Assembly (NCBI RefSeq): GCF_024166365.1
Contig: NC_064825.1
Coordinates: 103,244,480 to 103,308,479, forward strand
Length of the DNA stretch: 64,000 nt
Direction of reading: 5' to 3'
From: Elephas maximus indicus
Taxonomy: Eukaryota; Chordata; Mammalia; Proboscidea; Elephantidae
The translations under genes and the position numbers were made by a program. The notes under the pieces were generated by a model, which was not told the origin of the DNA, did no database searches, and was given only the letters and a program-made list of their open reading frames with translations. Within the stretch, counting starts at the first letter, position 1. Every line of letters begins with the position of its first letter. Positions 20,926 to 32,254 of this stretch are shown here, one piece after another.

Positions 20926-21630
20926 AAGAGGATTTCATATTGTGATAAATATGGTGAAAAAAAAAATCCAGGTGACTTGACAGAGCATGTGTGGGGAGCA
21001 ACTTTAGACGGTGACCAAGGACAGCCTCTCTGCGATAACTGAGCTGTGCTTGGGGAGATGGTTCCAGGGGCTGTAAAAATAAACCCAGCACTTTGAATTT
21101 GTGGTATTTATAAACTCTTTCAGACTTTTTCCATCACTTGGTTGCCCAAATAGCAGGGATTACCTTGTTGGAGGTAGGGGGTGAGGGTTGGGGGGTTAGG
21201 GGTGTTTTCTTTTCTCTCTAATTCTGTTTTTGCAAAAAGAAAATACCTTCAACTATGCACCAATTCCGCACAGCCATTGGCTTGTATCAGGTTGGTGCCT
21301 GTGCTGGACTGGTTGTTGTTTTTAATAGTATCCCCAGTGGAAGGATTACCAACTTCCATGGCCAAGCCCATGTTTCCTACACTGTGGCTTTCCAGATCTG
21401 AGAGCATTTGAATCAGATTGTTGAGGGAAAGAATGATTGAGATCCTCAGAGCTGAGCTGCCACCACCATCGATACCTCTGTGAGACTCAATTTCTGAAGC
21501 CTGTGGGTCAGTTGGAGGTGAGGAAAATGCTGAGCTCTGGTGGCTTCAATTACGGAGGCTGAACCTACCTGGAACTGGCCTGAGGCCACTCCACAATCTC
21601 TCCTCTTCAGACAGTGTAAGTCTGGATACC
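20926..21630. other. No gene recognised
   Basis: Includes an A-run at 20957-20966 and a G-rich stretch at 21172-21205. No repeat or coding frame that I can support. Confidence 0.45.
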
Positions 21631-21631
21631 A

Positions 21632-22050
21632 AAAAAAACCAAACCCATTGCTGTTGAGTCTATTCCCACTCATAGCAACCCTGTAGGACAGAGTAGAAAG
21701 GGTTTCCAAGGAGTGGCTGGTGGATTCAAACTGCCACCCTCTTGGTTAGCAGCTGAACTCTTAACCACTGCACCACCAGGGCTCCTCATAAAGATTAACC
21801 AGAACCCAGTGCTGTCGAGTCAATTCCGACTCATAGCGACCCTATAGGACAGAGTAGAACTGCCCCATAGAGTTTCCAAGGAGTGCCTGGCGGATTCAAA
21901 CTGCCGACCCTTTGGTTAGCAGCTGTAGCACTTACCCACTACGCCATACAGCCTTGGAAATCCTATGGGCAGTTCTAACCTGTCCCATAAAGTCTCTCTG
22001 AGTTGGAATCTACTAGAACACAATGGGTTTGGTTTTGGTTTATATGTTCT
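21632..22050. mobile_element. Cluster of nested AfroSINE pieces
   Basis: Three parts. Positions 21634-21786 are a minus-strand AfroSINE ending at its head (CCACCAGGGCTCCT). Positions 21787-21797 give ATAAAGATTAA, a plus-strand body scrap. A second minus-strand AfroSINE (about 21798-21947, with GTGCTGTCGAGTCAATTCCGACTCATAGCG) follows, and then the plus-strand 3' half ACAGCCTTGGAAATCC to 22050. The second minus copy therefore sits inside a plus copy at the GATTA/ACAGCC position. Confidence 0.82.
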
Positions 22051-22149
22051 TAAATATGTAAGCTGAGAGGGTGATTAGCATTGCTGCTGTTTGAAGTTGT
22101 TCTGGTGGATCTCTTTCCCATCTTAGTCAGTATTCTCTTGTTTTCTATT

Positions 22150-24559
22150 TTGGGTCTCATTTCACTAGAATGATTAAACAAAGGAAATCATCAAAAACCA
22201 GAGCAGAGCTTGATGGGGGGAGGAAAAGACAGAAATGAGCACGTGGGCTTGAAGGGACAGCGATAAAAACGATAATGAGCCGATGGGGAAAGAAGAGTCT
22301 CGTCAATGAATGGTGCTGGGAAAATAGGATTTCCATACGCAGATAAATGAAACAGGATCCATCCCTCACACCATACAAAAAAACAGATTCAAAATGGATT
22401 AAGGACCTAAATGTGCAAACTAAAACCATAAAATTCTTAGAAGAAAAAGCAGGGGCAACACTGTCGGGCCTAGCTTTTAACAATGGATTACATAGTTTTT
22501 AACAATGGATTATCTAATATAGGAGCCCTGGTGGCACAGTGATTAAGAGTTTGGCTGCTAACCAAAGGGTTGATAGTTCAAATCTACCAGCTGCTTGTTG
22601 GAAACTCTATGGGGTGCTTCTACTCTGTCCTATAGTGTTGCTATCAGTCAGAATCGGCTCAACAGCAATGGGTTTGGGTTTTTGGTATTTAATATAATAA
22701 CAAAAGCACAAACAGTAAAAGACAAAATAAATAAATGGGACCTCATAAAAATTAAAAACTTTTGTTCATCCAAAGACTTTACCAAAAAAATGAAAAGACA
22801 AACTACTGACTGGGAGAATATCTTTGCAATTTTTTTTAATCCAACAAGAATCTAATAATCAAAAAACAATGTAAAACTTCAACAACTTAACAACAAAAAG
22901 ACAAATAACCCAATCATTAAACGAGCAAAGGACTTGAATGGACATTTCACCAAACAAGATATTCAAATGGCCACTAAACACATGAAAAGTTGCATAGCGT
23001 CATTAGTCATCAGAGATGCAAATCAAAACCACAGTGAGATACCACTTCACTCCCACTAGGATGGCTAAGATAAAAATAAAATAACTAACAGAAAATAACA
23101 AATGTTGGTGAGGATGTGGGAAAGTTGGAACTTTTTACCCATTGCTGATGGGAATGCAAAATGGTATAGACCTTGTGGAAAACAGTGTGGCAGTTCCTCA
23201 AAAAACTAAAGCTAGAACTACCATATGACCCAGCTAGAGACTCGGAGACTTGTACACTAATTTTCATTGGAGCACTATTCACAATAGTCAAAAGGTAGAA
23301 ACAACCGAAATGCCCAGCAACAGATAAATGGATAAACTAAGTGTAGCCCATACATACGTACGATGGAATAATACTCAGCCATGAGGAGAAATGAAGTCTT
23401 GATACATGCTTCAAAATGGATGGAGCTGGAAGACATTATGCTGAGTGAAATAAACCAATCACAAAAGGACAAATATTGTATGACCTTGCTTCTATAAAAA
23501 GACAAGAAAAGGCAAATTTATAGAGACCAAAATTTATATTAGAGTTAGCAGGGGCAGGAAGGAAAGGGAGAGGAGGGTTATCGGTGATGGAAATATCATG
23601 CGGATTAAGGGTGAGGTCACACAGCCTATTACTGTAATTGCTGTCAATAAGTTGTACACCTGTAAAAAGCTGAATTGGCAAAAGTTGTGTGTAAATACAT
23701 TTACAACAGCAAAGAACAAAAGGGTTGCTGGTGATGCTGCTATGTACGACCAAAAACCTCATGGGATTTGGTTTCTTGGTTTGGGGGTTTAGAGTCACGG
23801 TTTCATGGGGCATCCCAGTTAATTGGCCTAATAACGTGTTTAGTGCTTCTGTTCTACCTCCTAGTTCTATGAGTAGTGCCTAGGGTCTTAAACGCTTGCA
23901 AGTGGCCATCCAAGAGACAACAATTGGTCTCCATTTGCCTGGGACAAGAGAAAAAGTATAGCCAGGAATTAGAAGGAGGATACGGAATGTGTGGCTAATT
24001 GCCTCTATGAACAATTGCCTCCTTTGCCATGAGACCAAAAGAACTGGATGGTGCCCCACTACCCATTACTGAACATTTTGATCAAAGTTTCCAGAGAAGT
24101 CTGATCAAAAGGGGGAAGGAAAATGCAGAAAAGAATTTCAAATTATCATGGGCTCCAGTTTTTCTGGAGCTGTGAAGGTTGGATGAACCCCTGAAACTAT
24201 TGCCCTGAGATAATCTCTAAACTGTAAACCAAAAATATCCCCTGAAGTCTTCTTAAAACCAAACAATAATTTAGCTTAATTAGCAAAAAATGTCTGCCTT
24301 GAGCATTATGCTCTTTTAAGAACTATCTACATGGGATCAAATTGACAACAGCAACTGGAAAGATTAGCTACAAACCTTAGGGGGCAGTGAATTTATGTTA
24401 CTGGAGAAAGAACAACTCAGAAAAGGCAGGGTGAGAATGATTACACAGCTCAATGTAATCAATGTCACCGAACTGTACATGTAGAAACTATTGAATTGGT
24501 GTATGTTTTGCTGTGTACATTCTCAAAAACAGCAACAAAAGAAAAAATAAATAAATAAG
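22150..24559 (+). mobile_element. L1 LINE, 3' half
   Basis: Contains the L1 ORF2 C-terminal region, including GGATTAAGGACCTAAATGTGCAAACTAAAACC and, at 22730-22800, codons for INKWDLIKIKNFCSSKD, a standard ORF2 C-terminal block. After the stop come the conserved TGTTGGTGAGGATGTGGG and CATGAGGAGAAATGAAGTC blocks and a long 3' UTR ending near an AATAAATAAATAA tail. An AfroSINE interrupts it at 22522-22690. Frameshifts and 5' truncation leave no full protein. Confidence 0.87.
22522..22690 (+). mobile_element. AfroSINE inside the L1
   Basis: GGAGCCCTGGTGGCACAGTG head and CAGTCAGAATCGGCTCAACAGC tail. It lacks the GTAAAGATTACAGCC block, passing directly from CTTGTTGGAAAC to TCTATGGGG, which marks a short subfamily common in this window. 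It splits L1 ORF2 sequence. Confidence 0.9.
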
Positions 24560-25104
24560 TGAGAGTCCTAGAGATGGGGCAACTTGGACTCAAAAGGGAT
24601 CAACCAGCAGATGCAAAACAAGACCATATGATAGAGTCTTTGGGGAAAGAGTTTTATGAGAAGGGGGACTGAAATCCAAAGAAGTTCACCCTTGGACACT
24701 GTCAAATGTCCTCTGTAAGAGAGGGAAGTTGAAGTGAACAGAAATTCCAGCTCAAGGGCCTCTTCCCCCTCCGCCTTGGTTCCTTCAGCCCAGTAGGCAG
24801 TTTCTCTCTCCAAAGCAGAAGAACAAGTTGAGTGCATTCTGTTCCTGGGGGTTGCTGGGAGAGACAATGTTAGCCTTCTGAATTCCTTCCCCTGGGTGAG
24901 GAGGATGAATTCACATGGGTCACAGGAGTGTCAGAGAAGTGGGAAGTCCCAAAGTAGAGGAGACATGAAAGGGACAGGGACCCACAGCACCCAAGGGAGA
25001 CACGAGAGGCTAAAGGGGCCTACTCTCAGCTTCTGCTGAAGCTTCCTTTGGTCAGGGGTCCGAAGTGCCTACTTTGGTATCATGTTCTCCTTACATTCTC
25101 CTCT
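24560..25104. other. No gene recognised
   Basis: A 99-residue minus-strand frame (24867-24568) has no recognised domain. Nothing else is evident. Confidence 0.45.
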
Positions 25105-25304
25105 ATGGGCACAGAGCTGTGCTGTCCAACAAGGTCGCCAGCCACTTGCCACATGTGGCTATTGAGCACATGAAAGTGTGCTGTAGGTCTGAAATACATC
25201 CTGAATTTTGAGACTTTGTAGGATAAAAGTAATGCACTAATTTTTTTATATGGATTACATGTTCAGATGATAATATTGGTTAAGATATATAATATCATGT
25301 TGCT

Positions 25305-25482
25305 GTTGTTATTATCTTGTGCCATCAAGTTGATTCCAAATCATTGTGACCCCATGTGACAGAATAGAACTACTCCATAGGTTTTTCTTGACTGTAATGT
25401 TTATGGAAGCAGACTGCCACATCTTTCTCCTGAGGAGTGTCTGGTGAGTTTGAACAGCAGACCTTTTGGGTTAGCAGGGAGT
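25305..25482 (-). mobile_element. AfroSINE, older copy
   Basis: Reversed copy with GTTGTTATTATCTTGTGCCATCAAGTTGATTCC at the tail side, GGAAGCAGACTGCCACATCTTTCTCC in the body and CAGACCTTTTGGGTTAGCAG near the head, which is cut short. Confidence 0.85.
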
Positions 25483-25529
25483 GCTTTAATTTCAACTGTT
25501 TATTTTTATTTTATTTTTAATGTTACCAG

Positions 25530-25700
25530 TTGCCCCATTGTGTATCAGAGTAGTAGTGGGTTCCATAGGGTTTTCAATGGCTGGTTTTTCAGAAGTAGGT
25601 TGCCAGGCCTTTCTTCCAAGGCCTCTGGGTAAACTGGAACCCCCAACTTTTCAGTTAATAGTGACCACATTAACTGTTTGCACCACTCAGGGATTCCTTT
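25530..25700 (-). mobile_element. Diverged AfroSINE-related copy
   Basis: GGGTTCCATAGGGTTTTCAATGGCTG, GAAGTAGGTTGCCAGGCCTTTCTTCC, TTTCAGTTAATAG and CACCACTCAGGGATTCC follow the AfroSINE order in reverse but with a different body. Similar old copies occur near 32.0 and 49.5 kb. Confidence 0.7.
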
Positions 25701-26009
25701 TTTAACGTAGCCACTAGAAAATTTAAAATGACGTGTGTGGCTTGCCTTCTATTTCTACTGGGCAGTGCAGCTCTGGAGTGTCTGTGCTACTGAAGCCTGG
25801 GGCTGAGGCAAGATCTGCATAAATTTTAAACTGTTAAGTGTCACTAGTTTAAATATTTGAAATGTAGATCATTTTGCTGGTTTGCCTGTGACCAACAACA
25901 AAAATCAGGGGTCATAGGGAGAAGGGGTTTCTATCACACTTACTGTTCTAGGAGATAGGCCCACAAGTCTGGAAGAGGACTCCTAAGAGAGTGGAGCCCA
26001 ACGCTCAGC

Positions 26010-26750
26010 CTACAGTTATTCAAAAATACACATATTGAATACGTACTATAGGCATGTTATACGGCTGAAGACCCAGCAGGGAACAAAGCAAAGATTCCAG
26101 CTCTCATGGAAAGGGCAAACTCTGGGTGGGGAGATAGACAACACATCGTATAAATATATACAAGAAATACAAGTAAATATATAGCATGTTAACATGGGAT
26201 AAGTGGTAGGGAGAAAAATAATGCAAGCAAGGGGGTTATGGTTTTGAATATGGAGATCAGGGAAAGCTTCACTGAGAAGGTGACGTTGGAGCCAAGACTT
26301 AAAGAGATGAGGGAGTGTGCTATGTATGTGGGTCACTGGGAGAGGTGCTTCTCAGAAGGTCAACTAGGCCCTGAGGCTGGAGGAGGTCAGGCATGTCTGG
26401 GGACAGCCAGGAGGCCAGTGTGGCTGGAGTGGAGTGTCTCCTACTTTAGGAGATGAGGTCAGGGAGAGAGCATGGAGCAGACCTCATAGGGCCTTATAGG
26501 CCACTGCAATGCCTTTGGGTTGTACTCTGAGAGAAATGGGGGACTCTTGAAAGTTTATAAGCTGAGGAATGATGATCTGACTTCATTTTAACAGGATCAT
26601 TGTGAAGAGTAGACTTTAGAGGATAGAATGAGTAGAGAATAGACTTTAGGGGGCAAGGACGGAAGCAGGGAGACCTGTTTGCAGTCTGTGCATCAACTAG
26701 TCCAGAGCAAGATGGCGGCATGAGCAGCTGCACTCTGCTGTCCCCCTACA
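26010..26750 (+). repeat. Ancient mammalian LINE-like repeat
   Basis: A recognisable order of blocks: AGCTCTCATGGAAAGGG, GGGAAAGCTTCACTGAGAAGGTGACGTTGGAGC, GGCCCTGAGGCTGG, GAGGCCAGTGTGGCTGGAGTGGAGTG, GGCCTTATAGGCC and AGTAGACTTTAG. I know this as a common ancient mammalian repeat but cannot fix the family (L1ME/L2 type). Short frames on both strands are by-products. Confidence 0.65.
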
Positions 26751-26796
26751 AAAGCACCAAAAAAAACCCCAAAACAAAACAAAACAAAAAAACAAC

Positions 26797-27315
26797 TGTC
26801 TTAGTCACCTAGTGCTGCTATAACAGAAATACTACAAGTGGATGGCTTTAACAAAGAGAAGTTTATTCTCTCACAGTGCAGTAGGGTAGAAGTCCGAATT
26901 CAGGCTGCCGGCTCCAGGGGAAAGCTTTCTATCTCTGTCAGCTCTGAAGGAAGGTCCTTGTGATACATCAGTCTTCCCTTGGTCTGGGAGCATCTCAGTG
27001 CAGGAACCTCAGGTCCAAAGGATGTGCTCTGCTCCCGGAGCTGCTTTCTTGGTGGGATGAGGTCCCCAACTCTCTGCTTGCTTCCCTTTCCATTTATCTC
27101 TTGAGAGATAAAAGGTGGTGCAGGCCATACCCCAGGGAGACTCCCTTTACATTGGATCAGGGATGTGACCTGGTAAAGGTGTTACAATCCCACCCTAATC
27201 CTCTTAACATAAAATTACAATCACAAAATGGAGGACCACCGTACAATACTGGGAATCGTGGCCTAACCAAGTTGATTTACACATTTTTTGGGGGGACACA
27301 ATTCAATCCATGACA
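26797..27315 (-). mobile_element. Solo MaLR LTR with perfect target duplication
   Basis: Plus strand starts TGTCTTAGTCACCTAGTGCTGCTATAACAG and ends GGGGGACACAATTCAATCCATGACA, the reversed MaLR LTR. It is flanked on both sides by ACAAC (26792-26796 and 27316-27320), a perfect 5 bp duplication. 519 bp, no internal sequence, so a solo LTR formed by recombination between two LTRs. Confidence 0.92.
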
Positions 27316-27484
27316 ACAACTGAAACAGAAACTGACAGAATCAATTTTGTCAGAACTCTGGAAACCAATCAGAGTTATAACAGCTGAGCTAACGCAAACA
27401 CAAGGAAAAAGGCTAGGAAAGCTTCGCTTTTCTACTGGCCTGAGCCCCACCTCCTCTACTGCTCTGTATGGGCCACGTGGCCAT

Positions 27485-28180
27485 CTTTTTTTTTTTCCTT
27501 TAATTTTTATTTTTAAGTGAAAGTTTACAAATGAAGTCAGTCTCTCACACAAAAACTTATATACACCTTGCTACATACTCCCAATTGTTCTCCCCCGAAT
27601 GAGACAGCCTGCTCCCTCTCTCCACTCTGTCTTTTCATGTCTGTTTTGCCAGTTTCTAACCCCCTCTACCCTCTCATCTCCCCTCCAGGCAGGAGATGCC
27701 AACATAGTCTCAAGTGTCCACCTGATCCAAGAAGTTCACTCCTCACCAGCACCCCTCTCCAACCCATTGTCCAGTCCAATCCCTCTCTAAAGAGTTGGTT
27801 TTGGGAATAATTCCTGTCCTGGGCCAATAGAAGGTCTGAGGACCATGACCACCAGGGTCCTTCTAGTCTCAGTCAGACCATTAAGCCTGGTCTTTTTACG
27901 AGAATTTGGGGTCTGCATCCCACTGCTCTCCTGCTCCCTCAGGGGTTCTCTGTTGTGTTCCCTGTCAGGGCAGTCATTGGTTGTAGCTGGGCACCATCTA
28001 GCTCTTCTGGTTTCAGGCTCATGTAGTCTCTGCTTTATGTGGCTCTTGCTGTCTCTTGGGTTTGTAATTACCTTGTGTCCTTGGTGTTCTTCATTCTCCT
28101 TTGATCCAGGTGGGTTGAGACCAATTGATGCATCTTAGATGGCTGCTTGCTAGTGTATAAGACCCCAGACGCCATGTGGC
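27485..28180 (-). mobile_element. L1 LINE 3' UTR, elephant type
   Basis: Begins with a T-run (reversed poly A) and CAAATGAAGTCAGTCTCTCACAC. It then runs through CTGCTCCCTCTCTCC, CAGTTGGTTTTGGGAATAATTCC-like and AGCACCATCTAGCTCTTCTGG-like blocks to GACCAATTGATGCATCTTAGATGGC and GTATAAGACCCCAGACGCC. I recognise this as the 3' UTR of an L1 lineage of elephants. The plus-strand frames here are fortuitous. Confidence 0.8.
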
Positions 28181-28494
28181 CATCTTATAGCAGCAATGGT
28201 GAGGTGCTTTTCTTGGTTTGGCTGGTCTCAGAGTTCCTGAAGGGCAGAGAGGCAGAGAGAAACTGCCTGTCACCATCAGAGACTAAAGAGTGTCACACAG
28301 GCATACACTATTGCTGCTATTGTCAGCTGTTGTTCAGTCCAACTCCGGTGACCCCATGCACCACCGAACAAAATGCTCCCAGGTCCTGCACCATCCCCAT
28401 AATTGGTTGCAGATTGGACCAATGTGATCCATAAGGTTTTCATTGGGTGATTTTTGAAAGTGAATCACCACGCCTTTCTTCCTACTCGGTATCA

Positions 28495-28806
28495 GTGTGG
28501 AACAGGCCTTCTAACTGGTTATTTCTGGTTAGACCCTTTGCTGTGAATTTGCATTTCTGGTTTGACCCCCTGCTGAGAATGTGCGTTTTCACCCCAGATA
28601 TACTGAACCAGAATCTACAGTTTAACAAGATCCTCAGGCGATTCTTATCAGAACCTACATTTTAACAAGATCCCTGGGTGATTCTTGCATATACAGGATC
28701 ATCTGGGCAGTTTGCTAAACCATAGATTTTGGTCCAGTGTATTTGGGGTGGAAATGCAAATTCTCATCAGGGAGTTGAATCAGGAATAACCAGTTTGAAG
28801 CCCTGG
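28495..28806. mobile_element. Palindromic MITE-like element
   Basis: Left arm 28501-28558 (AACAGGCCTTCTAACTGGTTATTTCTGG...AATTTGCATTTC) and right arm 28748-28806 are imperfect reverse complements. Both share ACTGGTTATT and GAATTTGCATTT. The interior has TTAACAAGATCCTCAGGCGATTCTT and a related TTTTAACAAGATCCCTGGGTGATTCTT, as in MER5-like hAT MITEs. It interrupts the tRNA-Gly SINE. Confidence 0.6.
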
Positions 28807-28889
28807 TCTGAAAGCTCCACTGAAATCTGTTCAGCATCGTAGCAACATGCAAGCCTCCACTAATAGGTGGTGGCTGCATATGAGGTACA

Positions 28890-29060
28890 AAAAGAAATCA
28901 AAACCAAACCCATGGCCCTCAGGTCGGCTTTGACTCATAGTAACCCTATAGGACAGAGTAGAGCTGCCCCATAGGTTTTCCAAGGAGCACCTGGTGGGTC
29001 TGAACTGCCAACCTTTTTGTTAGTAGCCATAGCTGTTAACCACTATACCACTGGGGTTTC
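28890..29060 (-). mobile_element. AfroSINE in the tRNA-Gly SINE
   Basis: AACCAAACCCATGGCCCTCAGG tail side, CCAAGGAGCACCTGGTGG, and head CCACTATACCACTGGGGTTTCC. Flanks ATATGAGGTAC (left) and GTATGAGGTGC (right) are a target duplication. Confidence 0.9.
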
Positions 29061-29143
29061 CTGTATGAGGTGCATTAGCCAGGAATTAAACCTGATCTCC
29101 TGAATGGAAGGTGAGAATTCTACCACTGAACCACGAATGCACA

Positions 29144-30148
29144 CATGGCTATTCATTAGATTCAGGTAGCACAGAATACAGAACAGAACAGAACAAGGTA
29201 GAACAATCTAGATGTAAAATCATAGAATTTTTGAGCTGAGTGGTTCCTTAGAGGTTGTCTGGTCCAATCTCTTTATTTTATAAATAAGGAAATAGAAGGT
29301 CAGAGAGAGGAAGTGACTGAATCAAAACCCAGCACTCTGACCCCCCAGCCCTGTGCTTGTCCTGTAATGCACAGAGGACGGACCACATGTTTTTCCAATT
29401 CTTTTTCTTAAGAACAAAAGCCATTAAAGCCCAACTACACTAAATCAAACCAGATTTTTAGATTTTGTTTTCCTACTCCTGAGCCTTTCCAATAGATCTC
29501 AGTTTTAGTAAAAGTTTTTGGTCTTGATGCATGGGAAAAAATGAAAGACATTCTTGGGAAGATGATTCTATTCCATAAAATGTTCTTAAATACAGCGCCA
29601 TGCTTAAAAATCTGTATTATAAAAGAAACGACTGAGCATTGCCTAGCTATTACTGTAATTTATTTTGTATATTTACTTTTGGAAAAAAAATTACATGCTT
29701 GAGGAAAGCTACGAACCAAAGCATACCCAGGCTAGAGGGCATTTTTTATATGAAGCATTCATCTGACATGGAAAACAGCCTTTAACAAACAGCATGCAAA
29801 ATAGCTGTTTGCATAAGGGTATGTGTTTTTCCTAGCAATTAGATAGCAGTGTTAAGGCCTCAGAGTCAAATCTTTGCTTTGACACTTAGAAGATTTGTGA
29901 GCTTGGGCAAGCGATTGTTGGGGAAAAAAAAGAGATTATTGGAACAATCTGAGAAATCTGAATAAATTCTGAAGATCAGATAATAATACCACATCATTTG
30001 TCAATTTTTCTAATTTGGATAATTGTGCTGTGAGAGAATTGCCTGGTTTTTAGGAAATACAGAAGAAAATATTTGGGGATAAAAGAGCATCATGTCTATA
30101 ATTTATTCTCAATTCAGAAAAAATTATATTTATTTTATATATTACATA
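29144..30148. other. No gene recognised; ancient repeat at the left
   Basis: Positions 29215-29390 (AGAGGTTGTCTGGTCCAATCTC, AAATAAGGAAATAGAAGGTCAGAGAG) look like an old MIR-like repeat. The rest is AT-rich with no recognised element or frame. Confidence 0.5.
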
Positions 30149-30635
30149 TGTCATGGATTGAATTTTGTCCCCCCAAAATATCTGTGAACTCAGCTAGCTC
30201 ATGATTCCTTTGTATGATTGTCTACCATTTTATCTTCTGATGTGATTTTCCTAAGCGTTGTAAATCCTATCACTATGATGTAATGAGATGGATTAGTGGC
30301 CTAAAAGATTACATAGTGTCTTAAGCCAATCTCTTTTGAGATACAAAAGAGAGAAGCGAGCACAGAGACATGGTGACCTCATACAACCAAGAAAGCTGTC
30401 CCAGGAGCAGAGCGCATCCTGTAGACCTGAGGTTCCTACGCTGAGATGTTCCCAGACCAAGGGAAGACTGACGAGGTGGACCTTCCTCCAGAGCTGACAG
30501 TGAGAGAAAGCCTTTCCCTGAAGCTGGGGCCCTGAATTTGGACTTGTAGCCTCCTGTACTGTGAGAGAATAAACTTCTCTTTGTTAAAGCCATCCACTTG
30601 TGGTATTTCTGTTATAGCAGCACTAGACTAAGACA
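30149..30635 (+). mobile_element. Solo MaLR LTR
   Basis: Starts TGTCATGGATTGAATTTTGTCCCCCCAAAATA and ends TATTTCTGTTATAGCAGCACTAGACTAAGACA, with AATAAACTTCTCTTTGTTAAAGCC before the end. Flanks ACATA and ACGTA are a near-perfect 5 bp duplication. 487 bp. Confidence 0.9.
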
Positions 30636-30854
30636 ACGTATATATGTATATACAGAGAGAGATACAGAGAGTGATAAAGCAAATGGAATAAAACGTTAAC
30701 ATTTGGAGAATTTGGTTAAAAGATACACTGGAATTCTTGTACTATTCTTGCAAATTTTTTACAGTCTGAAATTACATCAAAATGTACAGTTAATTTAAAA
30801 AGTAAACTTTTACAAGGTGGTAAAAAAGAAATTGGATACAAGTCGATTCTGACT

Positions 30855-31070
30855 CATGGTGACTTGGTGGCACAGTGGTTAATTAAGTGCTAGGCTGCTG
30901 ACTGAAAGGTCAGTGGGCCGAACTGACCCAGTGACTCCATGGAAGAAAAGACCTGGCGATCTGTTCCCATGAAGACTACAGCCTAGGAAACCCTATGAGG
31001 CAATTCTACTCCGTCCTATAGAGCTATGATAAGTTAGAATTGACTTGACAACATACAACAACGACAAAAA
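30855..31070 (+). mobile_element. AfroSINE
   Basis: Head CTTGGTGGCACAGTGGTTAATTAAGTGC, body GAAGACTACAGCCTAGGAAACC and tail TTAGAATTGACTTGACAACATACAACAACGAC. The first GAGCC bases of the head are missing. Confidence 0.87.
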
Positions 31071-31339
31071 AGAAATAGAACAGGGACAAAATTTAAAAAA
31101 AGCAAAAAAAAAAAAACTTTTTTCTTTCTGTAAAAATAATCCATAGCTGCAGGAGGAGAGATGTATTTAAGAGATCGTTTTCAGAATATAGGTGAGTGCC
31201 ATCTGGACTTCTGTTTTAAGCATTTGCTGATTTAAGGATCCAACAGATGCTGGCAGAGTACCTCCAATAGAGGGCGGTGCAACATTGCCAAGAATAACTG
31301 ATAACATCACAGTCTCTTCACGTCGTGTAGCTTAAAGTG

Positions 31340-31680
31340 GATTCTAAAGTGTTACCAAATAGCACAGGGCCATTTAGGATCTTACAGTTGAATTCCATCT
31401 ACACCCCATTTTACAGATGAAGAAACTAAAACCCAGAGAAGGACAACAACTTGCCCAAAGTCACAGCCACAAGCGACACAACTGCAATGCAAACAATAAT
31501 CATAGCTATCATGGTTTGAAGGCTTACTATGTGCCTGGCACTGTGCTAAGTACTTTACATGAAGTATCTGTTTAATCCCCACCCCAGTCCCTTTTATTCA
31601 GTTCTGAAGCTGAGGCTCAGAGAAGCCAGTAAGTTGTCTGATGACACAAATCTGAAAAAATGAGATTCCAACTTTGCCCA
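31340..31680 (-). repeat. Two MIR-type SINEs
   Basis: Reversed blocks TTTTACAGATGAAGAAACTAAAACCCAGAGAAGG (31410-31443) and ACTATGTGCCTGGCACTGTGCTAAGTACTTTACATGAAG (31526-31565), then AGCTGAGGCTCAGAGAAGCC. Two overlapping or adjacent MIRs are the simplest reading. Confidence 0.8.
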
Positions 31681-32009
31681 CAGTAAGCAGGCCATTCTGT
31701 CCCATCTTTTTGTGGAGAATTGATCACCTAGTGGGGGGAGGCAGACCATAGCCATCAAAAAAGAAATTGATCTAAGTGCCTATCGATGAATACACACACA
31801 CAAGGGACCAATGATTCAGTGAAGGAAAACCCCTGGGACCTGAAGAAAACAGAAAAAGAAAGCACCACTGAAATGGTGGGGAGTGAGTGACCTACGAAAA
31901 TGGGCAGATTTGGAGATGGTGGTGAGAAAGCAGAGAGTGGAGAACAGAAGTAGAGAGGAAACAGGCAGGAAGAAGACACATAAACTTTTGTTGGGGAGGG
32001 CAATGAGTT

Positions 32010-32205
32010 GTTTGTAGTTAGATGAGCGGATTCCAACCCATGTGTTACAGAGTAGAACTGCTCCATGGGGTATCCTTGGCTGTAATCTTAACAGGAGAGA
32101 TCATGAGGTGTTTTCTTCCCTGGTATTGCTGGGCAGGTTCAAACCTCCAACCTTTAGGTTAGCAGTTGAGTGCAAACCATTTGTGCCCACCTGGGGATCT
32201 CAATA
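32010..32205 (-). mobile_element. Diverged AfroSINE-related copy
   Basis: AGCGGATTCCAACCCATGTGTTACAGAGTAGAACTGCTCC, TCCTTGGCTGTAATCTTAACAGGAG, GGCAGGTTCAAACCTCC and GGTTAGCAGTTGAGTGC follow the reversed SINE order with many changes. Confidence 0.72.
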
Positions 32206-32254
32206 CCTCATGGCCCCTCTAGTGAATCCTATGGCAGTCTTGTTTATTCTACTT

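Larger units (their letters stand above)
25105..25780. mobile_element. hAT-like DNA transposon split by two SINEs
   Basis: The left piece 25105-25302 starts GAGCTGTGCTGTCCAACAAGG and contains CCACTTGCCACATGTGGCTATTGAGCAC. The right piece 25704-25780 ends CTACTGGGCAGTGCAGCTCT. Left and right ends form an imperfect terminal inverted repeat of the kind found in non-autonomous hAT elements of mammals. The central part is AT-rich and holds two minus-strand SINEs. Confidence 0.7.
28300..29143 (-). mobile_element. tRNA-Gly-headed SINE, interrupted twice
   Basis: Read on the minus strand: a 71-nt tRNA-Gly-like head (29141-29071, GCATTCGTGGTTCAGTGGTA and TTTAATTCCTGGCTAATGC, anticodon position TCC), then GCAGCCACCACC and GTGGAGGCTTGCATGTTGC. 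Next comes TTTCAGTGGAGCTTTCAGACC, then AAAACCTTATGGATCACATTGG, and finally a tail with GTCACCGGAGTTGGACTG related to the RTE 3' end. A palindromic MITE-like insert (28495-28806) and an AfroSINE (28890-29060) interrupt it. Parts of the body resemble the 5' end of the RTE copy at 47.5-47.8 kb. Confidence 0.7.

Noticed and set aside
29071..29141. A tRNA-Gly gene on the minus strand
   Set aside because: The head is followed directly by SINE body, the anticodon stem has mismatches, and no T-run terminator follows. The second copy at 14792-14862 shows the same SINE context.
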